Below are positions 8,668-15,357 of a DNA stretch of 40,956 nt, piece by piece; position 1 is the stretch's first letter; every line of letters starts with the position of its first letter. The notes under the pieces are model-generated. The model was given only the letters and a program-made list of their open reading frames with translations, had not been told where the DNA came from and searched no databases. Location: contig JAFUTN010000016.1 of the NCBI GenBank assembly GCA_017484225.1, positions 1 to 40,956 of the forward strand. Direction: 5' to 3'. Position numbers and translations under genes: made by a program. Source of the DNA: Alphaproteobacteria bacterium (GTDB taxonomy: Bacteria; Pseudomonadota; Alphaproteobacteria; RF32; CAG-239).

Positions 8668-9597
8668 ATGATGTGGATTAAAAATTTATTCAAAAAAAAG
8701 TTAAAGCCGTTTGACAGCGCCTTTTTGCCATCCAAAGACGGACACAGCATTTTTTACAGCCAATACGGCAACCCTAAAGGCACTCCGGTATTGTTTTTTC
8801 ACGGCGGTCCCGGAGGTTCTGCCAAAACAAAATATGCCGAACTTTTTGATACAAAAAAATATCGTCTGATTATGTTTGACCAACGCGGATGCGGAAATTC
8901 ACAATTTAAAGACTTGCTGGATGCCAACACTACCGCCGACACCTTGTCAGATGCCAAAAGACTGTTAAAAACACTTAACATCACACAAAAAATCATTGTT
9001 TACGGATGTTCTTGGGGGTCAACTCTGGCATTGTTATTTGCCGAAAGTAATCCGGAAAAGGTGAAAAAAATTATCGTAACTTCCGTTTTTTTAGCCCGCA
9101 AATACGATACGGAATGGATTAACTCGGACAGCGAAAGATTTTACCCTGATTTATGGGCAACCATGCGTAAAATTGCCAAACAACAAGAGATTTATCCGGC
9201 CTTTCGCAAAATGCTGTATTCTAATCGCAAAAAAGAAAACAATACCGCGTTGGCTTACCTCGGCAGTTATGAATATATGCTCGGGCAGCTGCAACCCGAA
9301 TTTTTACCGGTTACGGATGAAGATGGCGCGCAGTTGCAATCTGCAAGAGTCTACTTTCATTACGAAAAAAATAATTTTTTCCTCAAAGAAAATCAGATTT
9401 TGCGCAATATCGCAAAAATCCATAAGATTCCGACTCTGATTACACATAACAGGCTTGATTTCTGTTGTCCGCTGAAACAAGCGTGGGATTTGCATACCCT
9501 TTTGCCTCGTTCCGAAATGGTCATTGTTCCTGATTATGGTCACGTTTCCGCAAAATTAATGGATGAAACGAAAAAACACATCAACTCATTTTTGTAA
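8668..9597 (+). CDS. pip: Proline iminopeptidase (alpha/beta hydrolase, S33)
   Basis: This enzyme removes N-terminal proline (or related residues) from peptides. The 309-residue protein carries HGGPGG (oxyanion region, about 45-50), DQRGCGNS (71-78), the nucleophile elbow GCSWGS (Ser115), the acid in HNRLDFCCP (Asp264) and the base in DYGHVSA (His292), the expected order for the S33 family. The usual GGSWGS is GCSWGS here. A short basic N-terminal segment (about 1-13) precedes the domain, with no clear signal peptide, so it is probably cytosolic. An alternative is another S33 aminopeptidase of similar fold. Confidence 0.85.
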   Translation: MMWIKNLFKKKLKPFDSAFLPSKDGHSIFYSQYGNPKGTPVLFFHGGPGGSAKTKYAELFDTKKYRLIMFDQRGCGNSQFKDLLDANTTADTLSDAKRLLKTLNITQKIIVYGCSWGSTLALLFAESNPEKVKKIIVTSVFLARKYDTEWINSDSERFYPDLWATMRKIAKQQEIYPAFRKMLYSNRKKENNTALAYLGSYEYMLGQLQPEFLPVTDEDGAQLQSARVYFHYEKNNFFLKENQILRNIAKIHKIPTLITHNRLDFCCPLKQAWDLHTLLPRSEMVIVPDYGHVSAKLMDETKKHINSFL

Positions 9598-9619
9598 AAA
9601 CACTTGAGGATATAAAAAA

Positions 9620-10999
9620 ATGTATTACAGTCTGTTTGAGATATTTTCGGTAGGCATTGGTCCTTCCAGTTCGCACACCGTAGGTCCGATGAAAGCGGCA
9701 AAACGATTTGTCGGCAATTTGGCACAACAAAATAAATTGTTTTTAACCGAAAAAGTTAAAGTAATACTTTATGGTTCACTCGCTCTGACCGGTGCGGGAC
9801 ACGGAACAATCAACGCTGTCATATACGGGCTTATGGGATTGGAAGCAGAGGAAGTAGACATTACAAAAGACTATATTGCCGAATTACAGACAACCGAAAA
9901 AATCAATTTGTCGGGGCAACACGAAATTTCGTTTTCTTTGAACACCGACTTTTTTTTGGATAAACAAACGTTTTTAAAAGAACACTCCAACGGAATGAAA
10001 TTTACCGCTTACGACAAAAACGGCAACATTCTGCTGGAAGAAATATATTTTTCCGTGGGTGGAGGAACGATTGCCCGTCTTGATGAAATTAACGAACGGA
10101 TAGACCGTAAACCTTTTGATGTTCCCTACCCGTTTGATAACTGCCGCCAATTAATGAAACTGTGTCAAAATAATCGCATGAAAATTGCCGAAATTGTGTT
10201 ACAGAATGAAAAAGCCATTTCTCAACAGTCCGTAACCAAACGCATAATGAGGTTAGATGACATTATGCAGAGAAACATTGATATCGGCTTGAAAAAAGAC
10301 GGTATTCTGCGCGGCGGCTTAAATGTTCAGCGTCATGCCAAAGCTATGTATGATCGCCTGAAAGAAAATTTTGACATGAATTCAACCGACAGCTTAACCG
10401 TTATTGACTGGATAAACATTTGGGCTTTTGCCGTTGCCGAAGAAAATGCCTCCGGAGGAATTATGGTAACCGCGCCAACCATGGGTTCCGCCGGTATCAT
10501 TCCGTCGGTAATGCGTTATATGAAACGCTACGGAAAATTTAAAAAACCGTTAGATATGGAGAATGCCTCCGTCACATTTTTAGCCACCGCTTCGGCTATT
10601 TGCAGCCTATACCGCACCAACGCCTCCATTTCCGGTGCCGAAGTAGGTTGTCAGGGAGAAGTCGGCGTTGCCTGCTCAATGGCTGCCGGCGGGCTGGTTG
10701 CCGCAATGGGTGGAAATAACCGTCAAATTGAAAATGCTGCCGAAATAGCCATGGAACACAATCTCGGATTAACCTGTGACCCGATAAACGGACTCGTGCA
10801 AGTTCCTTGCATTGAGCGCAATGCCATGGGTGCAGTCAAGGCTGTCAATGCCGCTCGCTTGGCCATGAACGGGACCGGCACGCATATTGTCAGCTTGGAC
10901 AGCATCATAAAAACAATGTATGAAACAGGTATGAGCTTGAACAAAGAATATAAAGAAACCTCTTTAGCCGGTATTGCTAAAAACGCGTTAAGCTGCTAA
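9620..10999 (+). CDS. sdaA: L-serine dehydratase (iron-sulfur type)
   Basis: Converts L-serine to pyruvate and ammonia using a [4Fe-4S] cluster. At 459 residues it is the single-chain type, with the beta domain (SVGIGPSSSHTVGPM near residue 10) fused to the alpha domain. The three cluster cysteines fit: Cys344 (EVGCQGE), Cys386 (LTCDPING) and Cys397 (VPCIERNA). The GPSSSHT motif is the usual start of the family. SD GAGG precedes the start. The gene ends three bases before the convergent methyltransferase stop, with no room for a terminator between them. A catabolic role (serine as carbon/nitrogen source) is plausible. Confidence 0.93.
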   Translation: MYYSLFEIFSVGIGPSSSHTVGPMKAAKRFVGNLAQQNKLFLTEKVKVILYGSLALTGAGHGTINAVIYGLMGLEAEEVDITKDYIAELQTTEKINLSGQHEISFSLNTDFFLDKQTFLKEHSNGMKFTAYDKNGNILLEEIYFSVGGGTIARLDEINERIDRKPFDVPYPFDNCRQLMKLCQNNRMKIAEIVLQNEKAISQQSVTKRIMRLDDIMQRNIDIGLKKDGILRGGLNVQRHAKAMYDRLKENFDMNSTDSLTVIDWINIWAFAVAEENASGGIMVTAPTMGSAGIIPSVMRYMKRYGKFKKPLDMENASVTFLATASAICSLYRTNASISGAEVGCQGEVGVACSMAAGGLVAAMGGNNRQIENAAEIAMEHNLGLTCDPINGLVQVPCIERNAMGAVKAVNAARLAMNGTGTHIVSLDSIIKTMYETGMSLNKEYKETSLAGIAKNALSC

Positions 11000-11002
11000 A
11001 AA

Positions 11003-11941
11003 TTATTTGCCTGTTTTTCGTTGCAGAGCTTCAGTATTTTTCTCCCAGAACACACCGTCGGTGTATCCTTGAATTGATTTGTCCCTCTCGGCAATATCAA
11101 GGCGCTTTTCGGCCCACACGCAATATTGCTCGTTTTGTTCAATCCCGACATAATTGCGCTTTAGTTTTTTAGCCACAACGGAAGTTGTGCCGGAACCTAA
11201 AAACGGGTCAAAAACAACATCTCCGACATTAGAACTGGCCAATATCAGCTTTGCCAGTAATTTTTCCGGCTTTTGTGTCGGATGTGCCGTATTTTCCGGC
11301 ATAGACCAATAAGGAACCGAAATATCGTCCCAAAAATTTGAAGGAAACGTGTTACGAAATTTTCCGTCAGCAGTCTGTTCCCAATCTTTCGGCTCACCGT
11401 CAACTTTATACGGAGCCAAAACTTTACGTCGCATTTTCACGTTGTCAACATTAAAAGTATAGTCTTTAGAAACCGTTGCAAACCAAATATCTTCCATGCT
11501 GTTTTTCCAGTTGCGAAGCGCACCGCGCCCCTTTTCTCTTTGCCAAGTTATTCTGTTCTGCACATTCAAATATTTTTTCAAAATATCGGCAATAACAATG
11601 CTTGATTGCCAATCACAGCACACATAAACACTTGCATTATCTTTAAGATGAGGCAAAACTGCAAGCAGCCATTGTTCGGTGTATTCGGCATAAACTTCGT
11701 CTGATGTTTTTTTAAATTTATTGCCGTGAAAATTTTTTGCTAAATTATACGGAGGATCAACAATCAACAAATCAACAAATTTTTGCGGTAATAACGGCAA
11801 AACGGAAAACGTATCTCCGCAAATTGTTTTATTCAGCACTTTTGCGGTTGTAATATTTGTTTCCACTGTTATGCAGCGTTGCAAATATTTTTTTCCGGCA
11901 TCTGCTGAAATATCTATGGTTTTGTTTCTTTTTGCTTTCAT
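11003..11941 (-). CDS. Solitary adenine-specific DNA methyltransferase (beta class)
   Basis: The 312-residue protein has motif IV DPPYNL (about 61-66) before motif I (DPFLGSGTTS, about 248-257), the beta-class order, so N6-adenine methylation is expected. Between them is a target-recognition-like region (RITWQREKGRGALRNW and FRNTFPSNFWDDI). No restriction endonuclease gene flanks it, so it looks orphan. The alphaproteobacterial cell-cycle enzyme CcrM (GANTC) is also beta class but normally ends in a RAMA domain of about 80 residues, which is missing here; the protein ends shortly after motif I. Recognition sequence cannot be read from sequence alone. SD is weak. Confidence 0.85.
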   Translation of the reverse strand: MKAKRNKTIDISADAGKKYLQRCITVETNITTAKVLNKTICGDTFSVLPLLPQKFVDLLIVDPPYNLAKNFHGNKFKKTSDEVYAEYTEQWLLAVLPHLKDNASVYVCCDWQSSIVIADILKKYLNVQNRITWQREKGRGALRNWKNSMEDIWFATVSKDYTFNVDNVKMRRKVLAPYKVDGEPKDWEQTADGKFRNTFPSNFWDDISVPYWSMPENTAHPTQKPEKLLAKLILASSNVGDVVFDPFLGSGTTSVVAKKLKRNYVGIEQNEQYCVWAEKRLDIAERDKSIQGYTDGVFWEKNTEALQRKTGK

Positions 11942-12095
11942 TTATCACACTCTATTTTGCCAACAAGAAAAGATTGTCACATTTATTCACAAAATTCAAC
12001 ACATTTACAAAAATATAAACCTTTAATCAAAATATTTACTATTTTTCAACAATATATGGCTATGATGAATAGGAAAATCATTTAAGGAGTAGCAA

Positions 12096-12656
12096 ATGAA
12101 AACAACGTCAAAAAACAATGAAAACGTCAGTGTTACGGAAGCCGTTTCTTTAATCAAGCTGTTATTGCAAGGAAAAATTTTTTCGTTTACGAAAGAAAGC
12201 TTTTTATCATTATTTCGCCTATACAAAAATAACATAAAAGGAAAATCCGTTTCTTTGTTTGGTATAAAAATACCATTAATAATTATCATTTTGGCGGTAT
12301 TGGGCGGATATTACGTTTGCACTCCGAACGAACAAAATAAGATATCTGAAAAACCGGACACCCAAAAAGTCCTTACCGAAAAGCAATTACCGAATACTTA
12401 TGATAAAGACGGTGTCAAAGTTTATGACTTAAAGCGCTGCGACAAAGGTGTGTGCGGTTTATTGGAAAATTCCGGCAACAAACCGGTTAAAAGAGTTATT
12501 ATTTCGGTCATCTTCACCGACAATTCCGGTAATGTTCTGGCGGAAGGCGGTATTGACACGAGTGATGTTGAACCGATGAGTCGCTCTCATATTACCATTC
12601 CGACAGATGTTGATTTTGATGTATTCAAGTTAACGGATGTAACCGTCACCGATTAA
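12096..12656 (+). CDS. Membrane-anchored FxLYD-like domain protein
   Basis: The 186-residue protein has a charged N-terminal cytosolic part (1-58), one membrane segment (IPLIIIILAVLGGYYV, about 60-75) and a C-terminal domain (about 105-184). The pattern VYDLKRC, then GLLENSGNKPVKRVIISVIF, DNSGNVLAEGG and a final beta strand resembles FxLYD/DUF3426-type beta-sandwiches, which are common in zinc-ribbon and envelope proteins. Two cysteines (CDKGVC) could form a disulfide if the domain is periplasmic. Function unknown. SD AAGGAG supports the start, and an intrinsic terminator follows at 12684. Confidence 0.6.
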   Translation: MKTTSKNNENVSVTEAVSLIKLLLQGKIFSFTKESFLSLFRLYKNNIKGKSVSLFGIKIPLIIIILAVLGGYYVCTPNEQNKISEKPDTQKVLTEKQLPNTYDKDGVKVYDLKRCDKGVCGLLENSGNKPVKRVIISVIFTDNSGNVLAEGGIDTSDVEPMSRSHITIPTDVDFDVFKLTDVTVTD

Positions 12657-12683
12657 AGTAAAACGCCGTTTGTGTTAAAAATG

Positions 12684-12711
12684 CCGATTAAGTTAATTTC
12701 GGCTTTTTTTA
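12684..12711 (+). terminator. Intrinsic terminator after the FxLYD-like gene
   Basis: GCCGA (12684-12688) and TCGGC (12700-12704) form the stem, followed by seven T. It separates this gene from the promoter of the second LRR_5 gene. Confidence 0.7.
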
Positions 12712-12756
12712 TTTACCTGTAGAGATTTCTTTATTTTAGTAATCTTAAAACTTTTC

Positions 12757-12785
12757 TTTACAATTTATTCCTGCTTTGTTAGTAT
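12757..12785 (+). promoter_or_regulatory. Sigma70-type promoter of the LRR_5 leader
   Basis: TTTACA (12757-12762), 17 bp, TAGTAT (12780-12785); predicted transcription start near 12792. The last bases CTTTGTTAGTAT are also found in the promoter at 35624-35652. The start codon is about 235 nt downstream, leaving a long leader. Confidence 0.65.
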
Positions 12786-12791
12786 GAAACA

Positions 12792-12996
12792 AGAGTGTGA
12801 AAAAAGCACACTTTAGGGCGTCAGAACCCTTTGAAGGAAACAATCGTTAATATAACGATTTCTAATTATATGCCGATGATTCGTTTGGTATTTGAGCGGA
12901 TGTCGGTGCAATAAGGCTTGTAGCACGAAAACGCCGAGCCGTTTGGTTTTCTTCACGGTTTCTGAACATCCGCCCACCATTTTCGGTGGCTTTTTT
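12792..12996 (+). ncRNA. Hairpin-rich leader RNA or small RNA ending in a terminator, upstream of LRR_5 gene
   Basis: Hairpins follow one another from the predicted start: AGTGTG/CACACT (12794-12812), AGGG/CCCT (12815-12830) and AATCGTTA/TAACGATT (12842-12860). An 8-bp long-range stem GCGGATGT/ACATCCGC (12896-12903 with 12966-12973) encloses GTGC/GCAC (12906-12926) and CCGT/ACGG (12939-12958). Directly after the long stem comes CCACC/GGTGG (12974-12989) plus a T-tract, a terminator-like end 31 nt before the ATG. The TTTCTGAAC word (12959-12967) is shared with the leader at 78-183. This could be an attenuated leader (riboswitch-like) or a ~200-nt small RNA with read-through into the gene. No known family was recognised. 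Confidence 0.5.
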
Positions 12997-13026
12997 ATTT
13001 ATTGTTTTAATGCAGGGAGAATACCA

Positions 13027-13839
13027 ATGAGAAAAAATATTTTAATACTCAGCTTTTTAGGACTAATATGTGGTGTCAGCGAGATTAAAGCCGAAACGTG
13101 GAATTGCGGTGAAAAAGATTCTGACGGCAATTATGGTGCAAACGTGAAATGCACATTAGATGAAAACGGAAATTTTACGGTGTCCGGAACAGGAAAGATG
13201 GCAGATTACGGTTGGAGTAAAGATACAAATTTTGCCCCCGGTTACGGATATAATTCACCTGCCTCCGACGCACCTTGGGGAAACGGCAGCAGAGTAGAAA
13301 TGCAGAAAATAAAAAATATTGTTATTGAAAACGGTGTAACCGGAATAGGTGCAAATGCGTTTTGCGGTGCAGATCAAGCCAAGACTGCAACTGTTGCCGA
13401 TAGTGTAAAAAGTATCGGCGAACGTGGATTTTATGATTTGTATGCCTTACAAAGTATAAAAGCTAAAGGCGTAGAAACGGTAGGAAATTCAGCTTTCGGA
13501 TACAACGGAAGATTAAATGATGTATATATGCCGAATGCCTCAAATTTGGGTAATTCAGCTTTTTATTATACAAACAAATTGGAATATGCGGAATTTTCCG
13601 ATAATGTGTCGTTAGGAGGCGGTGTTTTTACATACAGTGGTATCAGTGGTTGTCTGGATGGAATATGCGCAAATTGCGGAAATAAATTTGTGCAAAAGGG
13701 AACAGGATGCGTTGATAAGTGCTTGCCAGGATATTCTGCTTATTATGATTATTGTCTGCGCACACGTTACACCTTGCCTGAAGCTGATGCGGCAACCAGT
13801 AATGACAACGAAAATATGATTGAATGGATTTTTGAGTAA
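13027..13839 (+). CDS. Secreted BspA-like leucine-rich repeat (LRR_5) protein
   Basis: The 270-residue protein starts with a signal peptide (basic RKN, then hydrophobic, probable cleavage after IKA near residue 23). The BspA entry motif follows (CTLDENGNFTVSGTGKMADY) and LRR_5 repeats such as IENGVTGIGANAF and YMPNASNLGNSAF (about 90-200). A Cys-rich segment comes next (CLDGICANC, CVDKCLPGYSAYYDYC) and then the tail ending NENMIEWIFE, shared with the protein at 210-983. The chosen ATG has SD GGGAG; the reading frame stays open upstream to a TTG at 12892, but that part encodes the leader hairpins and is rejected. Probably a surface or adhesion protein; ligand unknown. Confidence 0.8.
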   Translation: MRKNILILSFLGLICGVSEIKAETWNCGEKDSDGNYGANVKCTLDENGNFTVSGTGKMADYGWSKDTNFAPGYGYNSPASDAPWGNGSRVEMQKIKNIVIENGVTGIGANAFCGADQAKTATVADSVKSIGERGFYDLYALQSIKAKGVETVGNSAFGYNGRLNDVYMPNASNLGNSAFYYTNKLEYAEFSDNVSLGGGVFTYSGISGCLDGICANCGNKFVQKGTGCVDKCLPGYSAYYDYCLRTRYTLPEADAATSNDNENMIEWIFE

Positions 13840-13858
13840 AAAACAATGTCATCATCGC

Positions 13859-13906
13859 AAAAAAAATGCCGGTGTTTTGTCTTCTCCACCGGCAGTATAC
13901 TTTTTT
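13859..13906. terminator. Bidirectional intrinsic terminator between LRR_5 gene and lpxA
   Basis: Perfect 8-bp arms TGCCGGTG (13867-13874) and CACCGGCA (13887-13894), with an A-tract before and a T-tract after, so it can end both the plus-strand LRR_5 transcript and the minus-strand lpxA transcript. Confidence 0.8.
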
Positions 13907-13913
13907 TTTGCAA

Positions 13914-14711
13914 TTATTCGGCAATGGTGACGTTGCGCTTACCACTCAGCGATTCTTTAATAAAAGCGATTTGCTCCATAACCATGGCATTGTCTTTGAA
14001 CTTTTCTTCAGCTTGTTTTAATCTTTCTTCAAAGTTTCCGGTAGAACCCTTAAATATAAACATAAAGGCCCTGGTGCATGATTTTATTGTTGCTTCATCA
14101 ACACCGCTGCGTTTCAAACCGACAACATTTAATCCGCGTAACTTTGCCGGCATACCGTTGGCAATTCCGAACGGAATAATGTCACGAGCGACTCCGCTGA
14201 CACCGCCGACCATGGCTTTGCGTCCGATATGAACAAATTGGTGAACCGCACAGTTTCCTCCCAAAATTACACCGTCGCCAAGGTGAACATGCCCTCCGAT
14301 AACCGCATTGTTTGTCATGATTACATTGTTGCCGACAACGCAATCATGGGCAATGTGAGAATTAATCATAAACATTCCGTCATTGCCGACAACCGTTGTA
14401 AAGTGTTCTTTCGGCGTTCCGGAGTGCATTGTCACATTTTCTCTGATGATGTTACGCTCACCGATAATTAATTTTGCTTCCGGCTGAAATTCGTTGCCGT
14501 GATCTTGCGGACCACACCCAAGTCTGGCCCCCGGAAACACTATTGTTCCATTGCCGATTGTGGTGTTTCCGAACACGGTAACTTGTCCCAGCAATTTAAC
14601 ATTTTCGCCGATTTTAGCTTGTGAACTTATCCAACACATAGGACCGATTTCGGCACTTGCAGCAATCTGAGCACCGTCTTCAATTATTGCACTCGGGTGA
14701 ATTTTAGCCAT
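13914..14711 (-). CDS. lpxA: UDP-N-acetylglucosamine acyltransferase LpxA
   Basis: Catalyses the first step of lipid A synthesis, acylating UDP-GlcNAc at the 3-hydroxyl from an acyl-ACP. The 265-residue protein is a left-handed beta helix: hexapeptide repeats (IHPSAII, AKIGENVKL, TTIGNGTIV and others) fill residues 1-190. The catalytic base is in HIAHDCVVG (His122, the equivalent of E. coli His125). The helical C-terminal domain covers about 195-265. It is monocistronic here, whereas it is commonly next to fabZ, lpxD or lpxB. SD AAGGAG precedes the start, and it has its own 3' terminator. Confidence 0.94.
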   Translation of the reverse strand: MAKIHPSAIIEDGAQIAASAEIGPMCWISSQAKIGENVKLLGQVTVFGNTTIGNGTIVFPGARLGCGPQDHGNEFQPEAKLIIGERNIIRENVTMHSGTPKEHFTTVVGNDGMFMINSHIAHDCVVGNNVIMTNNAVIGGHVHLGDGVILGGNCAVHQFVHIGRKAMVGGVSGVARDIIPFGIANGMPAKLRGLNVVGLKRSGVDEATIKSCTRAFMFIFKGSTGNFEERLKQAEEKFKDNAMVMEQIAFIKESLSGKRNVTIAE

Positions 14712-14800
14712 TATTTTTCTCCTTAAAATTAATTTTGATGGTTCATATTAATATTTTTACGAATCATCCGCAAGACACAAAAAGTTTCATTTTATTTCGC

Positions 14801-14850
14801 TACAAAAACAAAAAAGAGTGCGTTACATACTCTCTTTGTAACACACTCTT
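14801..14850 (-). terminator. Intrinsic terminator of the 123-residue gene
   Basis: Stem AAGAGTG/CACTCTT plus GTTACA/TGTAAC (14814-14850); on the minus strand it is followed by a T-rich tract. Confidence 0.75.
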
Positions 14851-14862
14851 AGCATAAAAGAA

Positions 14863-15234
14863 TCACGCTTCATGACGGTTGAAAACCTCATGTCTGACCA
14901 TTGTTGCCGGATTGAACGGCACGCCCTCATAAATGACCAACTTTGGCACTTTTGTCGTGCTTCTGCTGACCAACAACTCATAGCCGTCCTCATAGTGAAG
15001 ACTTGTTCCGGCTAACACTCCCCAGACCATGCTGTCTCCGGTTGGAATGACTGCTTTACCTGTCCGAAGATTCTCAAACCTGTTCCCGTTCTGGATACAG
15101 GGGAGAACGCTGAGGATATATCGGTTATCCCACTCTCCGTATCTTGGTCTTGATAACCACGGAGCATTCTTTGCAACTGTAATAAGGCACACTACCTTGC
15201 TTCCCGTTGCCGGAAGGATCTTTCTTGTCTCCAT
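14863..15234 (-). CDS. Hypothetical 123-residue protein with strong promoter
   Basis: I do not recognise this protein. It is soluble with no signal peptide and looks beta-rich: VVCLITVAKNAPWLS, then YILSVLPCIQNGNRFENL, then SLHYEDGYELLVSRST. The chosen start is an ATG with a weak GGAA motif. A TTG three codons upstream is in frame, but its SD is poorer. The gene is monocistronic, with a consensus promoter 33 nt upstream and a clear terminator, so it is probably expressed well. Spacing between the promoter and ATG leaves a leader of only about 25 nt. Confidence 0.6.
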   Translation of the reverse strand: METRKILPATGSKVVCLITVAKNAPWLSRPRYGEWDNRYILSVLPCIQNGNRFENLRTGKAVIPTGDSMVWGVLAGTSLHYEDGYELLVSRSTTKVPKLVIYEGVPFNPATMVRHEVFNRHEA

Positions 15235-15266
15235 AATTTCCAAAATTGTTAAACGCTATGGATTGC

Positions 15267-15295
15267 AATATACGCTTTTTTTTCTATTTTGTCAA
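15267..15295 (-). promoter_or_regulatory. Consensus sigma70 promoter for the 123-residue gene
   Basis: On the minus strand: TTGACA (15295-15290), 17 bp, TATATT (15272-15267). The predicted start is near 15260. Confidence 0.75.
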
Positions 15296-15305
15296 TAGAT
15301 TTTTA

Positions 15306-15337
15306 ACAAAAAAGTCCGGATAAAATATCCGGACTTT
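15306..15337 (-). terminator. Intrinsic terminator of the 896-residue gene
   Basis: A perfect 12-bp inverted repeat AAAGTCCGGATA/TATCCGGACTTT (15311-15337), with a T-tract on the minus strand, 20 nt after the stop codon. Confidence 0.85.
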
Positions 15338-15357
15338 CAGGAGTTTGATGAAAATGA

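Noticed and set aside
12060..12087. Seven-codon frame upstream of the FxLYD-like gene
   Set aside because: Too short, no SD, and it ends at the SD of the real gene; no evidence beyond the open frame.
12892..13026. In-frame N-terminal extension of the second LRR_5 protein
   Set aside because: It begins with TTG, lacks an SD, would translate the leader hairpins and would place the signal peptide internally.
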